Assembly: GCA_002189035.1 (NCBI GenBank) | Contig: NEEC01000017.1 | Coordinates: 1,550,001 to 1,614,000 of the forward strand | Direction: 5' to 3' | Length of the DNA stretch: 64,000 nt | Origin: Utricularia gibba | Lineage: Eukaryota > Streptophyta > Magnoliopsida > Lamiales > Lentibulariaceae | Part shown: one piece after another, positions 23,598 to 34,781 of the stretch | Layout of the letters: each line of letters opens with the position of its first letter | Position numbering within the stretch: the stretch's first letter is position 1 | Translations under genes and position numbers: made by a program | The notes under the pieces: generated by a model | The model's input: the letters and a program-made list of their open reading frames with translations, nothing else | Databases searched by the model: none | Told to the model about the DNA's origin: nothing

Positions 23598-25191
23598 TTA
23601 CGTACCTCGTCTTCTTGATGGGAAGCTGTTGCTCCATTCCAGGTACCTATGCAGGCTCCCGGTGAAGTCCGTGAAGAGTCCATCAACCTTCATCTCCTTG
23701 ATCCAGAAATCATATTCCAGGTATGGATCTTGACTGAAGTTGAAGTGCAAGAACTTATTCTCATTCCGGTACGTGTAAGGGTGCACCTGCAACCACTTGC
23801 TGTTTAACACGAATGCAGTAGCAGTAAGAAAGATGCATATGAACTGAACAAAACCTGGATACTACGAGCATGAGCTCTGGTTATGAGATCTGTGGGCTTC
23901 TGCAGATAGTTGTCTACTACAGGAGCAAGTGTATCCTTCCAGGGTCCGATCCCAACAACATAATCCTTGATGTAGTCCAGATATCCATCTGATGTGATCT
24001 CATAGAACGACTGATTCCTTGGTAATGGATTCACATCTCCTTGTTAGCATCCAGCATAACATAAGCAGAACCTAGAATTCATGCACCCACAGACAGAAAC
24101 AGCACCTGGTTTGTGTCTTGAGTTGAAATGATAATGTCGTCAATGAGGAAGATTTTGGGGAGATCAGTCAGCGTGGAAACATAAACCAGAGACGAGGGAG
24201 CAAAGGATTGGACGAAACAAGGCTGTTTCAGCCACTGCTTTGTCAAGTAAGCACCTTTGTATCCATACTTGGTGAGTGTCTCCACGAACTTATCCTCCAT
24301 TTTCTTCCCACCCGGCCATTTCACCTGCAACTTCCACCAGTCACCCGCACTGCCGCATTGTTACAGAAGGAATGAGAGACTCACATGCTGATTGATGAAC
24401 ACTGGATTCTTGATCTCTGGATAAATGCCCACAACTCGAGGAGCATCGAGAGCAATCAAGATGTACTCATCGAAGGTGATTAGAGGATACTTTCCTGCAG
24501 CAAAAACAGATCATCAGCTCCAACAGGGAGCAAGAAAGAGCATGGCCAAGCTCTGGTTTTCATCAATAAAAAAAAGTACCATTATATTGCTGATCCCGGA
24601 AAGAGTACCTCTGCTTCAGTCGCAGTGTTTTCAGTTCATCCAATGTGAAGTCAACTGCGATCAAATGCCAAACATACAGATCACAGAACATCCCTTGAGA
24701 GTCGGGAAGCAACAGAAGGTGGCAACCCACCTGTGAAAAAGCCGGTGATGTTTTCTCTTTCGACTTCATAAGTTCTTTTTCTGTCAGCAAACTCCTTGTG
24801 ATCGGCAATGTCCGTCATTGCATCAAGAGTGACATCATGGAAACATATAAGGAAGCCGTCTTTGGAGGCCAAAATATCAGACTCTATGAAATCAGCACCT
24901 TCTTCAATAGCTCTCTGCAATTCCACCCAAACACAAATGACGCTATCCACTCAAAAAGAAGAACTAAATTCGGCGTAAACAGGGATAATCACCCTGTAAG
25001 CAGGAGCTGACTCTTCAGGCATCTCCCCATTTGCACCACGGTGAGCAATGTTGTAAGGGCGAAGCGTTTGAAGCTGTTGTTTTTTACTATCGCTGGGCAG
25101 AGTGTAAGGAGCCCACAACACAACAAACAGCAGCAATAGCAGCGTCGCGAGGCCTACAGGAATTGATTTTTTCAGCTCAATCCACAATCAT
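23598..25191 (-). CDS. Glycerophosphodiester phosphodiesterase, GDPD5/6 type (start unclear)
   Basis: Hydrolyses glycerophosphodiesters to glycerol-3-phosphate and alcohol, useful in phosphate recycling; probably secretory pathway or vacuole. Exons: 24993 to about 25187, 24731-24914, 24580-24654, 24385-24494, 24106-24324, 23855-24010 and 23598-23786; phases agree, about 375 aa. A hydrophobic anchor (VGLATLLLLLFVVLW) is followed by the catalytic block NIAHRGANGEMPEESAPAY, EEGADFIESDI and DGFLICFHD. The barrel ends VDGLFTDFTGSLHRYLEW. No in-frame ATG precedes the anchor: the frame is blocked by a TGA just upstream. An ATG at 25191-25189 is one base out of frame, so an indel or an unseen first exon is likely. 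The C-terminus is shorter than in Arabidopsis GDPD6 as I recall it. Confidence 0.85.
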
Positions 25192-26398
25192 ACCAAATTT
25201 CCAAGCCGAGCTAACTTCCCCGTAAACCCAGATCAAACAAGCATATGCAAGATCAAAAGATACCGAATTTACGCAGTTTGTTCGACACCATAGATGTGCA
25301 CTCACGGTGGAAACCCATTATCGCAGAGCGAAGGCAGCAGCTCAAGAGCTTTTGTGATGCACCCCAACAGAGAAGCAAACCAAAATTTTTCGAAGTCCCT
25401 GAATCTTCAAACAAAGCGGAGGGGTTAATTTAAAAACCTGTACTTCGCAACAACAAAAGCCACCACATAGAGAGGAACATTCCCCAAAAGCCAACTGGGA
25501 ATATCCCCTTGCAAAATTCAGAAAGCATCCCAACATGTAGTAAATAATAACTAAGCTTCAGAACCAAATCAACCTCGGATCGGTTCAGTTCAAAAACCCG
25601 ATTTTAATGGATCAAATCCAATTTTAACGGAACAAACACGTGTTTTTTATTGTAATAAATCATTATTATTAAAAAATATATTAAATTTCAGTAAATTATC
25701 AATCAAAATTGATAATTTTTTAAAAATATAGTACTAGATTTTTGTAGTTATTTAACGAAAATTTTTTGAGTTCTTTTATGCGTATTTCAAAATTATTCTC
25801 TATATAATATCTATAAATAAATCATACACACTATCATCATTTACATAATTTTCATGTTTGAAAGTTTTTATTGTCCACAACTTGTGATTCCCGTGCACTG
25901 CGCACGTAGGCGCGGTAAATCTAGTGTGGATTTGCAGTAAGTTGTTGTTGTTTTTTTATATATAAAAATATATTAATATTTTTAATCATTAATTTTAATA
26001 ATAAATAGTTATTCATTTAATGAACTAGTCAAAATTTTAATTCATTTTATCTTTTCATGTCGTTCATCTCGAGTATTCGATAATCATTCATTGATTGTGC
26101 CGTTGTTCACCATTCAAAGTCTAATGATCATTATTTATTAGTTATTGTTTTAATTTTAATTTTTTTTTGTAATATTCAATTTGTGATTAAAAATAATTTT
26201 ATTTTGATATTTTCAAAAATAATTTAAATATTTATTAAATTGAAATTAATCCAACACACCCATAATTTTTCAAATCACGAATTGACACACTCAAAATGTG
26301 AATTGACGAATGTAGGCACCCAATCACACTCTACAAGCGCGTCAAAAGCAAGAACAAATTGGCACACTTCTTGGAAGATTGTAATACTAATATAAATA
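25192..26398. other. AT-rich intergenic region
   Basis: Upstream region of the GDPD gene and 3' flank of F3'H copy 2. 25580-26260 is strongly AT-rich with long T and A tracts. No gene or defined repeat was recognised. Confidence 0.45.
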
Positions 26399-28056
26399 TC
26401 ACAGTTTTAACATCTTATTTTTAACATAGAAGAAGCAAAAGGGGAGAAGGCTTACTGGGCATGGGCTGGACACATGGGCCTCGAGTCTGGGCTTTGGGTG
26501 CACCACCAACGGCTCGGCCCGGTGCAATCCTTGCCCATATGCTTCTTCCATGTTCAACTCCTTCGGTGACGTACCACCGACGATCTCAAAATTGAACCCT
26601 TGGACCAGCGTCGCCGTCAAAAACTGTACCATTCGAATCCCTAGACTCATCCCGGCGCATATCCGCCGCCCCGCGCCGAACGGAATGATCTCAAAATCGT
26701 TGCCTCGTACATCGACTTCCGCCTTGTTGCCACCGGGGAGGAACCGTTCTGGACGGAACTCGAGCGGATCGCGCCACTGCTCCGGATCTCGAGAAATCGC
26801 CCAGACGTTCACGAGCAGCGTTGTTCCTTTTGGGATGAAGTAGCCGTTGATTTCGCAGTCCTTGTCTGCGATTCTCGGTAGGGAAAGAGGTGTCGATGGA
26901 TGGAGGCGGAAATTCTCCTTCACGATCGCTTGAAGATACGGTAGTTGCGGGAGATCTGATTCTTCGACGAGGCGGTTCTTTCCGACGACGGAATCGATCT
27001 CTTTCTGCGCCTTCGATAAGATCTGCGGGTGGCGGAGGAGCTCGGAAACTGCCCACTCGACGGTGGTTGAGGTGGTGTCGGTACCGGCGACGAAGAGATT
27101 CTGAGCACATTTTTGGACTTAGTTGGCAAATACTGAAACAGGAAAATATTGAAACGTACCAGAAGCAATGCTTTGATTTGCGTGTCGGTGAGCTTTCCTC
27201 CCTCGGCATCATCAACATCTTTGAGGGAGATCAACGTCGAAAGCAGGTCCCCGTCTCGTCCCTCCGACGCATGAGAACCGGTGATCTTGTGATCTTCAAG
27301 AATCTTGCTCAGAAACGCATCGAAACGTCGATGAATGCTCTTCATCTTGGCTACGACGCCCTGCAAGTCCAGGGGCTCTAAGAGCGGGATGAAATCTCCG
27401 AGATTGAATACCCCGCCGGCTTCAAACAACTCTGTCACCAGGTTCTTGAACTCCTCGGCTTTCTTATCCCCGCCGCCACTCTCGTGGCTCACCACGCGCC
27501 GCCCTAGCATCACGCGCGCGATCCCGTTGGTGGTGCAAACGTTCAGCATCTGGCCCAGCCTCACCGGAACATTCCCAGCGGTTGCCAGGTTTCTCGCCAG
27601 AACCCCAACCTCCTCCTGCCGGACGTGGCGGAAGTCGTCGAGCGCCTTCGCGGAGAAAATGTGGAGAGCACAGATCTTCCGGAGCAGGCGCCACCGTGGA
27701 CCGTAAGGGGCGAAGACCATGTCCTGATAATTATAAGCGACGTATTTGGCTCCGGCATTGGGCGGCCGGCTGGAGAAATTGGCGTCATAGGTCTTCAAAA
27801 ACAGCTCCGCCACACTCCCAGAGGCGGCAACAACGACGTGTTGGAATCCCATCTTCAAGTGCATCAGCGGCCCGTAGGTTCTAGCCAACTCCGCCATTGT
27901 CTGGTGGGGCTTCATCCCCAGCTGCAGAATATTCCCCAGTATCGGCCATGGCGTCGGCCCCGGCGGCAGCCGCTTCCCGCCGTCGCTGCGCGGGAAGAGG
28001 AAGGCGAAGGCCACAAATATGAGCGCGAGGATGAGGGCAAAAGCTTGTGCTGTCAT
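26399..28056 (-). CDS. CYP75B: Flavonoid 3'-hydroxylase (CYP75B), copy 2
   Basis: Second CYP75B gene with the same two-exon structure (27160-28056 and 26399-27100; 59 bp intron), about 532 aa. The start is ATG 28056 (MTAQAFALILALIFV). An upstream in-frame ATG at 28260 would add a non-P450 leader and is unlikely. P450 motifs are intact: PPGPTPWPILGNI, AGTDTT, KENFRLHP and FGAGRRICAG, with F3'H motifs VVVAAS, VDVRG and GGNK. It is close to copy 1: about 12 replacements in the last ~150 shared residues by my count. Differences also fall in likely substrate-recognition segments, such as VTELFEAGGVFNLGDFIPLL. The stop codon of copy 1 (after EAHVY) is lost, giving a tail of about 22 extra residues ending FFYVKNKMLKL. 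A TATA-like TATAAATA lies about 190 bp upstream. Confidence 0.92.
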
Positions 28057-28487
28057 TTTTTCCAACGTGATGAAAGACTCGAGCCACCGAGATGTTAAAT
28101 TTATTGTTCCGACCCAACTGCCATGAGTAGGGGAGGCTGTAGAGATGAGCGGCAGTTGATACCTCAATTTTTTGTAGGTGTGAATAGAAGACGCCTTTCT
28201 TAAAATAGAGAATTTGCATTTTATGTGAAAGTTAATGCATTTATTTATAAAAGAACCCACCGAGGAGCCGACACCTAGGAAGCCGAAAATATGGGTAGAC
28301 GACCTATTTATATTTATTTCTCACTAATTAAAATTAAAAATTATATTTATTTCTCACAACCAAGTCCAAGTACAACATACTATGATTTTGGATTGTCCTG
28401 CCCTATATATTTTGTATTAAAATAGGAATGATTTTAGATAGTTAGATACACGTGTGCTCTTTGTATTGGCTATAATGTTCTTTTTTT
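28057..28487. promoter_or_regulatory. Promoter region of F3'H copy 2
   Basis: Upstream of F3'H copy 2 (-) and downstream of the PMEI gene (-). A TATAAATA-like box on the minus strand lies near 28241-28252. The stretch 28300-28380 is AT-rich. Nothing else was recognised. Confidence 0.4.
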
Positions 28488-29147
28488 TCAAGGCATTAAT
28501 TTATTTGAGAGAATTTGAATATTACTGAGGATTGCTAAGGTGTTGCTGAGGTACTCCTGCGACTTCTGCACCTCCGACTTGAGTGCACTCAGAGCCGTCG
28601 ATTTCGTCTCAGCCAATCCATCGACGCAAGTGTCCTGATCGGTCATCGCGGCGCTGATCCACGTCTTCAGATCGCCGATCTCCGCCTCCGAAGGCATCTT
28701 TTCCCCCCGGCCGACCAATTCCGCCGATTTCGCGAGGCTCTCCGCCGCGTCGTCGAGCAACTCCCTGCAATCTTGCATCGCCATCTCCGACGTCGGCGTG
28801 GATGAAATATTTTTAAGCCTGGAGACTTGGAGAGTGCCGGCGCGGAGAGAGAGCTTGAAGAAGCTCAGAGGAGTTTCAGCGGGGGGATCGTTGAGAGGAG
28901 CCATGGAGGAGAGGCAGGATTCTGGATAACGAGTGACGGCGCAGACAGTTCTGAGAGGTTCCGATTTCTCGGTCTTGGTTGCTGAATTGAAGGTTAGGGC
29001 CACGATCAGCGATACTAAGATGAGAACACTGATTGCCACGGCCAAAAACAGCCAGAAGCGGCGACGGCTCTCCGGCGGCTTCCGATCCGCGAGGTTTTCC
29101 GTTGGATTCAGTTTGCCGTAGCCTTTACCAATGTTGCGGGACTCCAT
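28488..29147 (-). CDS. Membrane-anchored pectin methylesterase inhibitor-domain protein
   Basis: Single-exon frame of 219 aa. A cytoplasmic Pro/Arg-rich start is followed by one membrane segment around residues 31-51 (LFLAVAISVLILVSLIVALTF), then a PMEI four-helix domain. The diagnostic cysteines are in TVCAVTRYPESC, MQDCRELLDDA and TDQDTCVDGL. This matches either a PMEI-related inhibitor or the PRO region of a type-I pectin methylesterase. No catalytic esterase domain follows before F3'H copy 2, so as seen it would act as an inhibitor or as a truncated PRO peptide. It would act in the cell wall or secretory pathway. The start is ATG 29147. No frame damage. Confidence 0.85.
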   Translation of the reverse strand: MESRNIGKGYGKLNPTENLADRKPPESRRRFWLFLAVAISVLILVSLIVALTFNSATKTEKSEPLRTVCAVTRYPESCLSSMAPLNDPPAETPLSFFKLSLRAGTLQVSRLKNISSTPTSEMAMQDCRELLDDAAESLAKSAELVGRGEKMPSEAEIGDLKTWISAAMTDQDTCVDGLAETKSTALSALKSEVQKSQEYLSNTLAILSNIQILSNKLMP

Positions 29148-29347
29148 TGTTGCAGTTGCGGAACTCCTCGAGAGGGCCGAGGGGAGAAGCTCTGAAAGTT
29201 CGTCAGAAAGTTCGTATTTTGCTATGTGCCAGTGTCGGTGGCCGCGTCATCGTTGATTATTCCATTTTATGGCTCTATGTGCATCTGTCGTTGAATCAGC
29301 TATAAAGATAGAATCTTTTCCAAGAGCCCTGAACCAAAAAGAATGGA

Positions 29348-30510
29348 CTAAGATGTACAACAGAGTCTAGCAAATGTTAAATAGCCAGTATGCCCTCTGG
29401 TTTCCCCGCATTTCCTAGCAACCACAGTATGAGTTTTCGAAGTTTCCTCACCATTCGTGGATCGCTGCCTCTTCTTGCAGGTTTTGAGGGTAGCCAAACC
29501 CCCATCACCATCTTCCCAGCTCCCCATACTGCTTTCTCTGACTTCATAATGGCTGAGTAGCACCTCGAACGTTCGAATGTCTGGGAAGAAGCAAAGGCAA
29601 GACATCAGGATTCGGTGTTTTGGGGATTTCGGATGAAAGGTCAGTGGAAGGAAGGCGAACAAACCTGTGAATGATGACCTTAGAGCTAAGCATGATTTCT
29701 GCACTTGCTCAATACATGGAGAGAAGGAGCAGATGACTCCATCTTGCTGCAGCATCCGTGCTGCTGAAGGAATGGCTAGCCATGGCTGTGGCAAGTCGAG
29801 GAAAACGGAGTCTGCTCGTCCTGAAAGTTCGTCTGGGAACCCCTCACCTTGTATGTCCCTCACACCTACGGTCACCAAACTGCTCAATCCACAGGTTTCG
29901 AAGTCCTCCCTGAAGAGAATGACATGAACTTGTATGATTAACATTCAACACGAATGCATAAAAACTATTTCTTTCACTTGATGAATTGTTAAAGGTGCAG
30001 CGTAACGACAATGTGATATCAGCAAGGAGCTAGAGCTGATGTCTAATTAACAAGCATCTCACCTGGCTGATGCAGCCCTTTGTTCATGGAAATCAAAAGT
30101 GTAGACATGGCCGTTTGGCGCAACGGCTCGGGCCACAGATGTAGTCAGGGATCCACTCCCAGTACCTGACTCGAGCACTACACAACCAGGAACCAATTCC
30201 AAGTACATGATAACAAAACTGATGTCGGCAATGTACAGAATCTGAGTCCTGTGGCTCAAAACAAGAGTCCACAGCTCAGGCGTGGGAGCCAATAAATACA
30301 CAAATCCACCTTTATTGCTCAAAACCTTTGATCCGAAAGGCTTCCCGATCCAATCCGAGTGCTTAAACGCACCAAATCTATTCTGCAAAACCCCATTAGC
30401 AGAAACCTTAACGGTTTCATGCAATCGTGTCTCTCGTATACTATGACCAAATCCCCCTCCGTTATTCGCCGATCAAATGACAGACACTTGGTAGGATCAC
30501 TAGGTAACAT
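29348..30510 (-). CDS. TRM61: tRNA (adenine-58-N1)-methyltransferase catalytic subunit TRM61 (one-base frameshift)
   Basis: Catalytic subunit of the TRM6/TRM61 complex that makes m1A58 in tRNA. Exons are 30063-30510, 29665-29909 and 29348-29580; about 308 aa. It starts MLPSDPTKCLSFDRRITEGD. The domain has FGAFKHSDWIGKPFGSKV, YLLAPTPELWTLVLSHRTQI, the AdoMet motif VVLESGTGSGSLTTSVAR with the acidic ribose-binding region FDFHEQ, and SVFLDLPQPWLAIPSA. The frame breaks near GG 30413-30414 (after YERHDCMK, before VKVSANGVLQNRF). Adding one base makes exon 1 fit its intron phase. This is probably another consensus error. The C-terminal tail after YEVRESS is Lys/Ser-rich and variable. Confidence 0.88.
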
Positions 30511-31146
30511 TGCAACACAACCAACCAAGTCCTACACAACATTGAATAAAGAGCTCAAATTGCCAACAGGAAAACAAATCTAACATCTTTACACAAGACG
30601 AGAATCATAAAAATGCAAAGCAAAAAAACAAATGAAAACAAGAGGATTTCGACTGCAAACTTCTGTAAAAAAAATTCCCGCCCTCACGGAAATAGTCAAT
30701 TGTAAACAAGACAAGAGAGAATAGCAGTCGGTTAGTTGTGCAAATTGAGATCCGCACAAAAACCTTATCTGAGATCACATGGCCTTACCCAGCGCCCGTT
30801 ACGACGAAACCCTAGAAAGCGGCGGGCCGGCGGCGGACGACGAAACGAGGACACATTACTGCGAATTTCCTATTTTAACTATTTCTTTTTTAGAATTAAT
30901 TTAAATTTGTATAAATATAATTACTAGTAATAATATTTTCGTGGCTTTTCAGTCTTACCCAAGAGATGGCCCCGGGGGCGGCCCATCCCGGAGGCCCGGT
31001 TACCAAACAAGCACCTCAACCACCGTCACCGCCCGTGATTCCCGTTCACAAAATCGGAACGGAGCTTTTATTTGATCTTATCCGAATCCCATTTTCCGCC
31101 GCTCTATATGTACTGATAAGATTCCAGCTCTCCGCAGTTTGCGAAG
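30511..31146. promoter_or_regulatory. Divergent promoter between TRM61 and galactose mutarotase
   Basis: About 640 bp between divergent start codons. Contains GGCCCAT and GGCCCGG near 30977-31000 and an AT-rich core at 30870-30940. No TATA box was assigned with confidence. Confidence 0.45.
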
Positions 31147-32471
31147 ATGAGGAAGCCGGCGTTTCTTCTCGGATCCCTGATCATTTTTTCATTCTTGTGG
31201 ACATCAGCCGCGACCTGCAACTGCAACCGTGGGATCTACGAGCTCCGCCGAGGAGATCTTACTCTCAGAATCACCAATTACGGCGCCACACTCCTCTCCG
31301 TCATCCTCCCTGATAAACACGGTCAGTCTCCCATTCCCGATCCCGCGAATGCGCTTTTATAACACCCGTTGAGAAATGGAACTATCAGTTCTTCGCTCCA
31401 TTGATCGGATTTCTTTCTGGGGTACCGGGTATAGGGAAGCTTGACGACGTCGTTCTGGGTTTCGCGAGCCTTGATCAGTACAAGGTGAGTGCTGGATGTG
31501 GTAAATGCGACGGTTATTATTTTATTTACTTGCTTATTTTTTTTAATATTTGCAGAATGATACGACTTATTTTGGTGGGGTTGTCGGCCGGGTTGCTAAT
31601 AGGATCGGCCACGCGACGTTCACCTTGAACGGCACTAGTTACCACCTCCCGCAGAACGATCACGGCAACACCCTCCACGGCGGCAGAGTCGGATTTAGCG
31701 ACGTCGTGTGGACCGTCGTCGAGCATGTTGCGGATTCCCACTTGGCTCTCTCCTATGATAGCTACGACGGCGATCAAGGTAGTTTAGGCTCTTGGGTGTT
31801 GTTTGAACGTTCGATCTCTTACGTTTTTTTTTATTATTCCGGCAGGATTTCCTGGCGAGGTATCGGTGACGGTGACGTACATAATCATGGACAAAAACAG
31901 GTTCGCCGTGAAAATGCAAGCGACGCCGATAAACATGGCGACTCCGATCAACATGGCCTCCCACTCGTATTGGAACCTCGGCGGTCACAGAAGTGGCAAC
32001 ATCTTCTCCCACACCCTTCAGCTCTACGCCTCGGCGATCACTCCCACCGACGACAGCCTCATCCCCACCGGCGAAATACTCCCGGTCCACAACTCCCCCT
32101 ACGATTTCCGGCAGCCGAGGACGATCGGAAGCAAATTCAACGAAACATCCAGCGGCTACGACATCAACTACGTCGTGGATGCCCCCCCGAATCACAAACA
32201 CTTGCTGAAGGTGGCCGCGGTGCGCGAGCCCAAATCCGGCCGGAAAATGGAGCTGTGGAGCAATCAGCCCGGTGTCCAGTTTTATACAGCGAATATGATG
32301 GGTGCGATCAAGCAGGGCAAAAACGGCGCCGTTTACGAGAATTATGCGGGCCTGTGCTTGGAAACCCAGGGCTTCCCAAATTCGGTTAACCAACCCAATT
32401 TCCCGTCGCAGATCGTGACCCCAGGATCCGAATATTTGCACGTCATGCTCTATAGGTTTACTGCTAATTAA
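31147..32471 (+). CDS. Secreted galactose mutarotase (aldose 1-epimerase)
   Basis: Interconverts alpha and beta anomers of galactose or glucose. Four exons: 31147-31321, 31435-31484, 31556-31778 and 31846-32471; all phases agree, 357 aa. The N-terminus is a cleavable signal peptide (MRKPAFLLGSLIIFSFLWTS), so the product enters the secretory pathway. Fold motifs: ITNYGATLLSVILPDKHG, TTYFGGVVGRVANRI, NDHGNTLHGG, the catalytic His region MASHSYWNLGG, GYDINYVVD and the catalytic Glu region CLETQGFPNSVNQPNFPSQI. The donors are short but canonical. The gene is intact. Many plants carry both cytosolic and secreted paralogues; this is the secreted kind. Confidence 0.9.
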
Positions 32472-34781
32472 TTTAAAATTCATATTTATTTTCCTTTTTA
32501 TTTTTTTTCCGTTTGCTTATTATCACTTTATATACACATTTTAAATAAATTCTACTAAATTAACGTATGAATTATGAAGTATTTTAAGTATGAAAGTTAA
32601 AATATCCCAAATTTCAATCAAAACTATTTTATTTCAAGATAGACCTAAATCCCGTCAAAAATACGAAATTTCGACGAAAACTTAAAACCTTGCTCAAAGT
32701 ATAGTATGAAATACTAGAATACATCTGTACGGACGTAAACTTAAAACCATTGCAAATTTTAACATGTGTGTCCATGGGTATGATATTGAGGCAAGGAGGA
32801 GTTACTTTGGGTCCTCCATCATGAACCATGTGCTTCATGATCATCATATTCCCTGTGAATAGGGGCTTGGGGACACTCTACTCTACTCTTGACTTCTCAA
32901 CCTCGTCTTCCTAATGCACTCTTCCATACCCTCCTCCATGCCACTTTTCAATAATTTCAAGTTTGTATCTATACGCTCTCATTGCATCTACTCCATAAAC
33001 TATATCAATTGAATACAATGATAGTATAAGTACGTGTTTGTTGGACTTATTTACGTATTCGAGCACATGTGTGTCGAATACTGTATTTATGTATTTATGT
33101 GATTTATAAAATATTTGTATGACGAATTTCAATTATTTTATCAAAATGTGTTTTATTAATGAAGTGAGTTTTAGTTATTTTAAATTTTTTAAATATAGTA
33201 ATATTTTATATGCATATCGAATAATTTAAATCTTATATAAGATAGTTTCCTCTCAAATGAATAGAACAAATTGGATTACAATTTCAAAATTAAATCTGCT
33301 TTCTTAAATTTATTTATTTATATCCAAAGTAGAGTGAACCTTTTGTTGTGTATATGGTTATATCCCTAATGCACTTATCCCCACCTCAATCCAAAAGCGA
33401 AGTCAAACCCTAACAAGGATTAAATGTATGTAGTGGAACTGTACCTAATTTGCAAATTCAAAGCACTTAAATAAATCCACCCCACAGTCCCCATCCTATG
33501 CATTCCCATGATTTTCAACTAGTAGATCAACACCACCCCTTCTAATTTCCTAATGATTCCCATACGTTTATCATCGTTGTTTTTACCCAAATGCTCTGTT
33601 AATCTCTGTTTTTCTAGTAAGCCAAATAGAATATCATGCTATTGACTTAAAAAGATCAATTCAAACCGCTAATCAGTTCGTGATGGACGAGATCTTGAAA
33701 TCTGTAATAATGAATTCGTATATGGATAAATTATATAAAGGATAAGAGAAATATATGACAATATAATTTTATCTCAATTCTTATTCTTTCATTATTTTAT
33801 TTCATATTCGAATAATTTATTTCATTTATCAAACATTATGTTTTACTTTTTTTCATTTAATTACTTCCCTTTATACTTTCTATCAAATATGATACCTCTA
33901 TTTCTTAGTTCTATCGGCTGGAGAACGAATTCACCAATGTGTGGCTGATAGGTGATTACAAGAACATTTAAAATATATATTTTTAGCAAACAGGTGAATC
34001 AATCGGGTGAACTGATTCATTCATTCGAAAACATTACAAAAATGATTCGGGTTATGCATCTACATTAAAAACGTAAGGTTACATGTTCGTCTTGTTTACT
34101 TGAGTTTCATATGCGCATGCATCCGAACCTAAATTTCAACGCCGCGCTTCCGGCTGTTTATGAGTTGATTAATCAAATTAGGAAGTGTTTCTTTCCAACT
34201 TATGAATTGACTTGTGTATTATGAAGAATTAAAGAATGAGTAACTAACAGAGACGCAAGGGCAAGTTAGAATCCCCACAATTAATAACATTAATTTCTTT
34301 ATATTTTCCTTTTTCTTTTGACTTTGAAACCGTAGATTAAAAAAACCAACCATATGATACATTATTTTTTTATACCATGCTCAATGGCCTTTATATTTTC
34401 TTTTTTATGCTATTATTTCGTATACTACAGTAATATTTTTATTTTGTTGTACAGATTAATTGTCCGGATTAAATAAATTTAAAAAATTGACAAATTCATT
34501 TGACATTTACCGATGTATCCATGGCGTGGCCCAGCCACATTTAAGAATAAAGAACGACATCTATTGTTGTAGGGAGATACGCATGCTGACCCATGGTATT
34601 CCCATTTTACCCTTAAAGAAAGTTGAAAAGATGTCTCAGTTCAGGGGCAGGAAGGTAATGCAGGATCTAAAGGGTTCGCGCGCATCTTAACGGCAACGAC
34701 ATTCGTGGTGAGGATTTGAGGGGCTATAAAACGAAATGGGTACCACGTGTTTGACAAAATGCAAGGGAAGCTTGGAAGAGT
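32472..34781. other. Long AT-rich intergenic region and ABCA promoter
   Basis: 2.3 kb without a supported gene. It is AT-rich throughout, with scattered short frames that resemble nothing I know. The right end holds the ABCA2-like promoter: a TATAAA at 34725-34730 sits about 52 bp before the ATG at 34782. An alternative upstream ATG at 34736 is out of frame with the transporter. No LTR, TIR or RNA gene was recognised. Confidence 0.45.

Noticed and set aside
28057-28260. N-terminal extension of F3'H copy 2 from the ATG at 28260
   Set aside because: The extra residues look like untranslated leader, and the family start (hydrophobic anchor) is at 28056.
31915-31970. Apparent internal duplication MATPINMATPIN in the galactose mutarotase
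   Set aside because: When aligned to the family from memory, the segment has the normal length up to HSYWNLGG, so the repeat is chance similarity, not an insertion.
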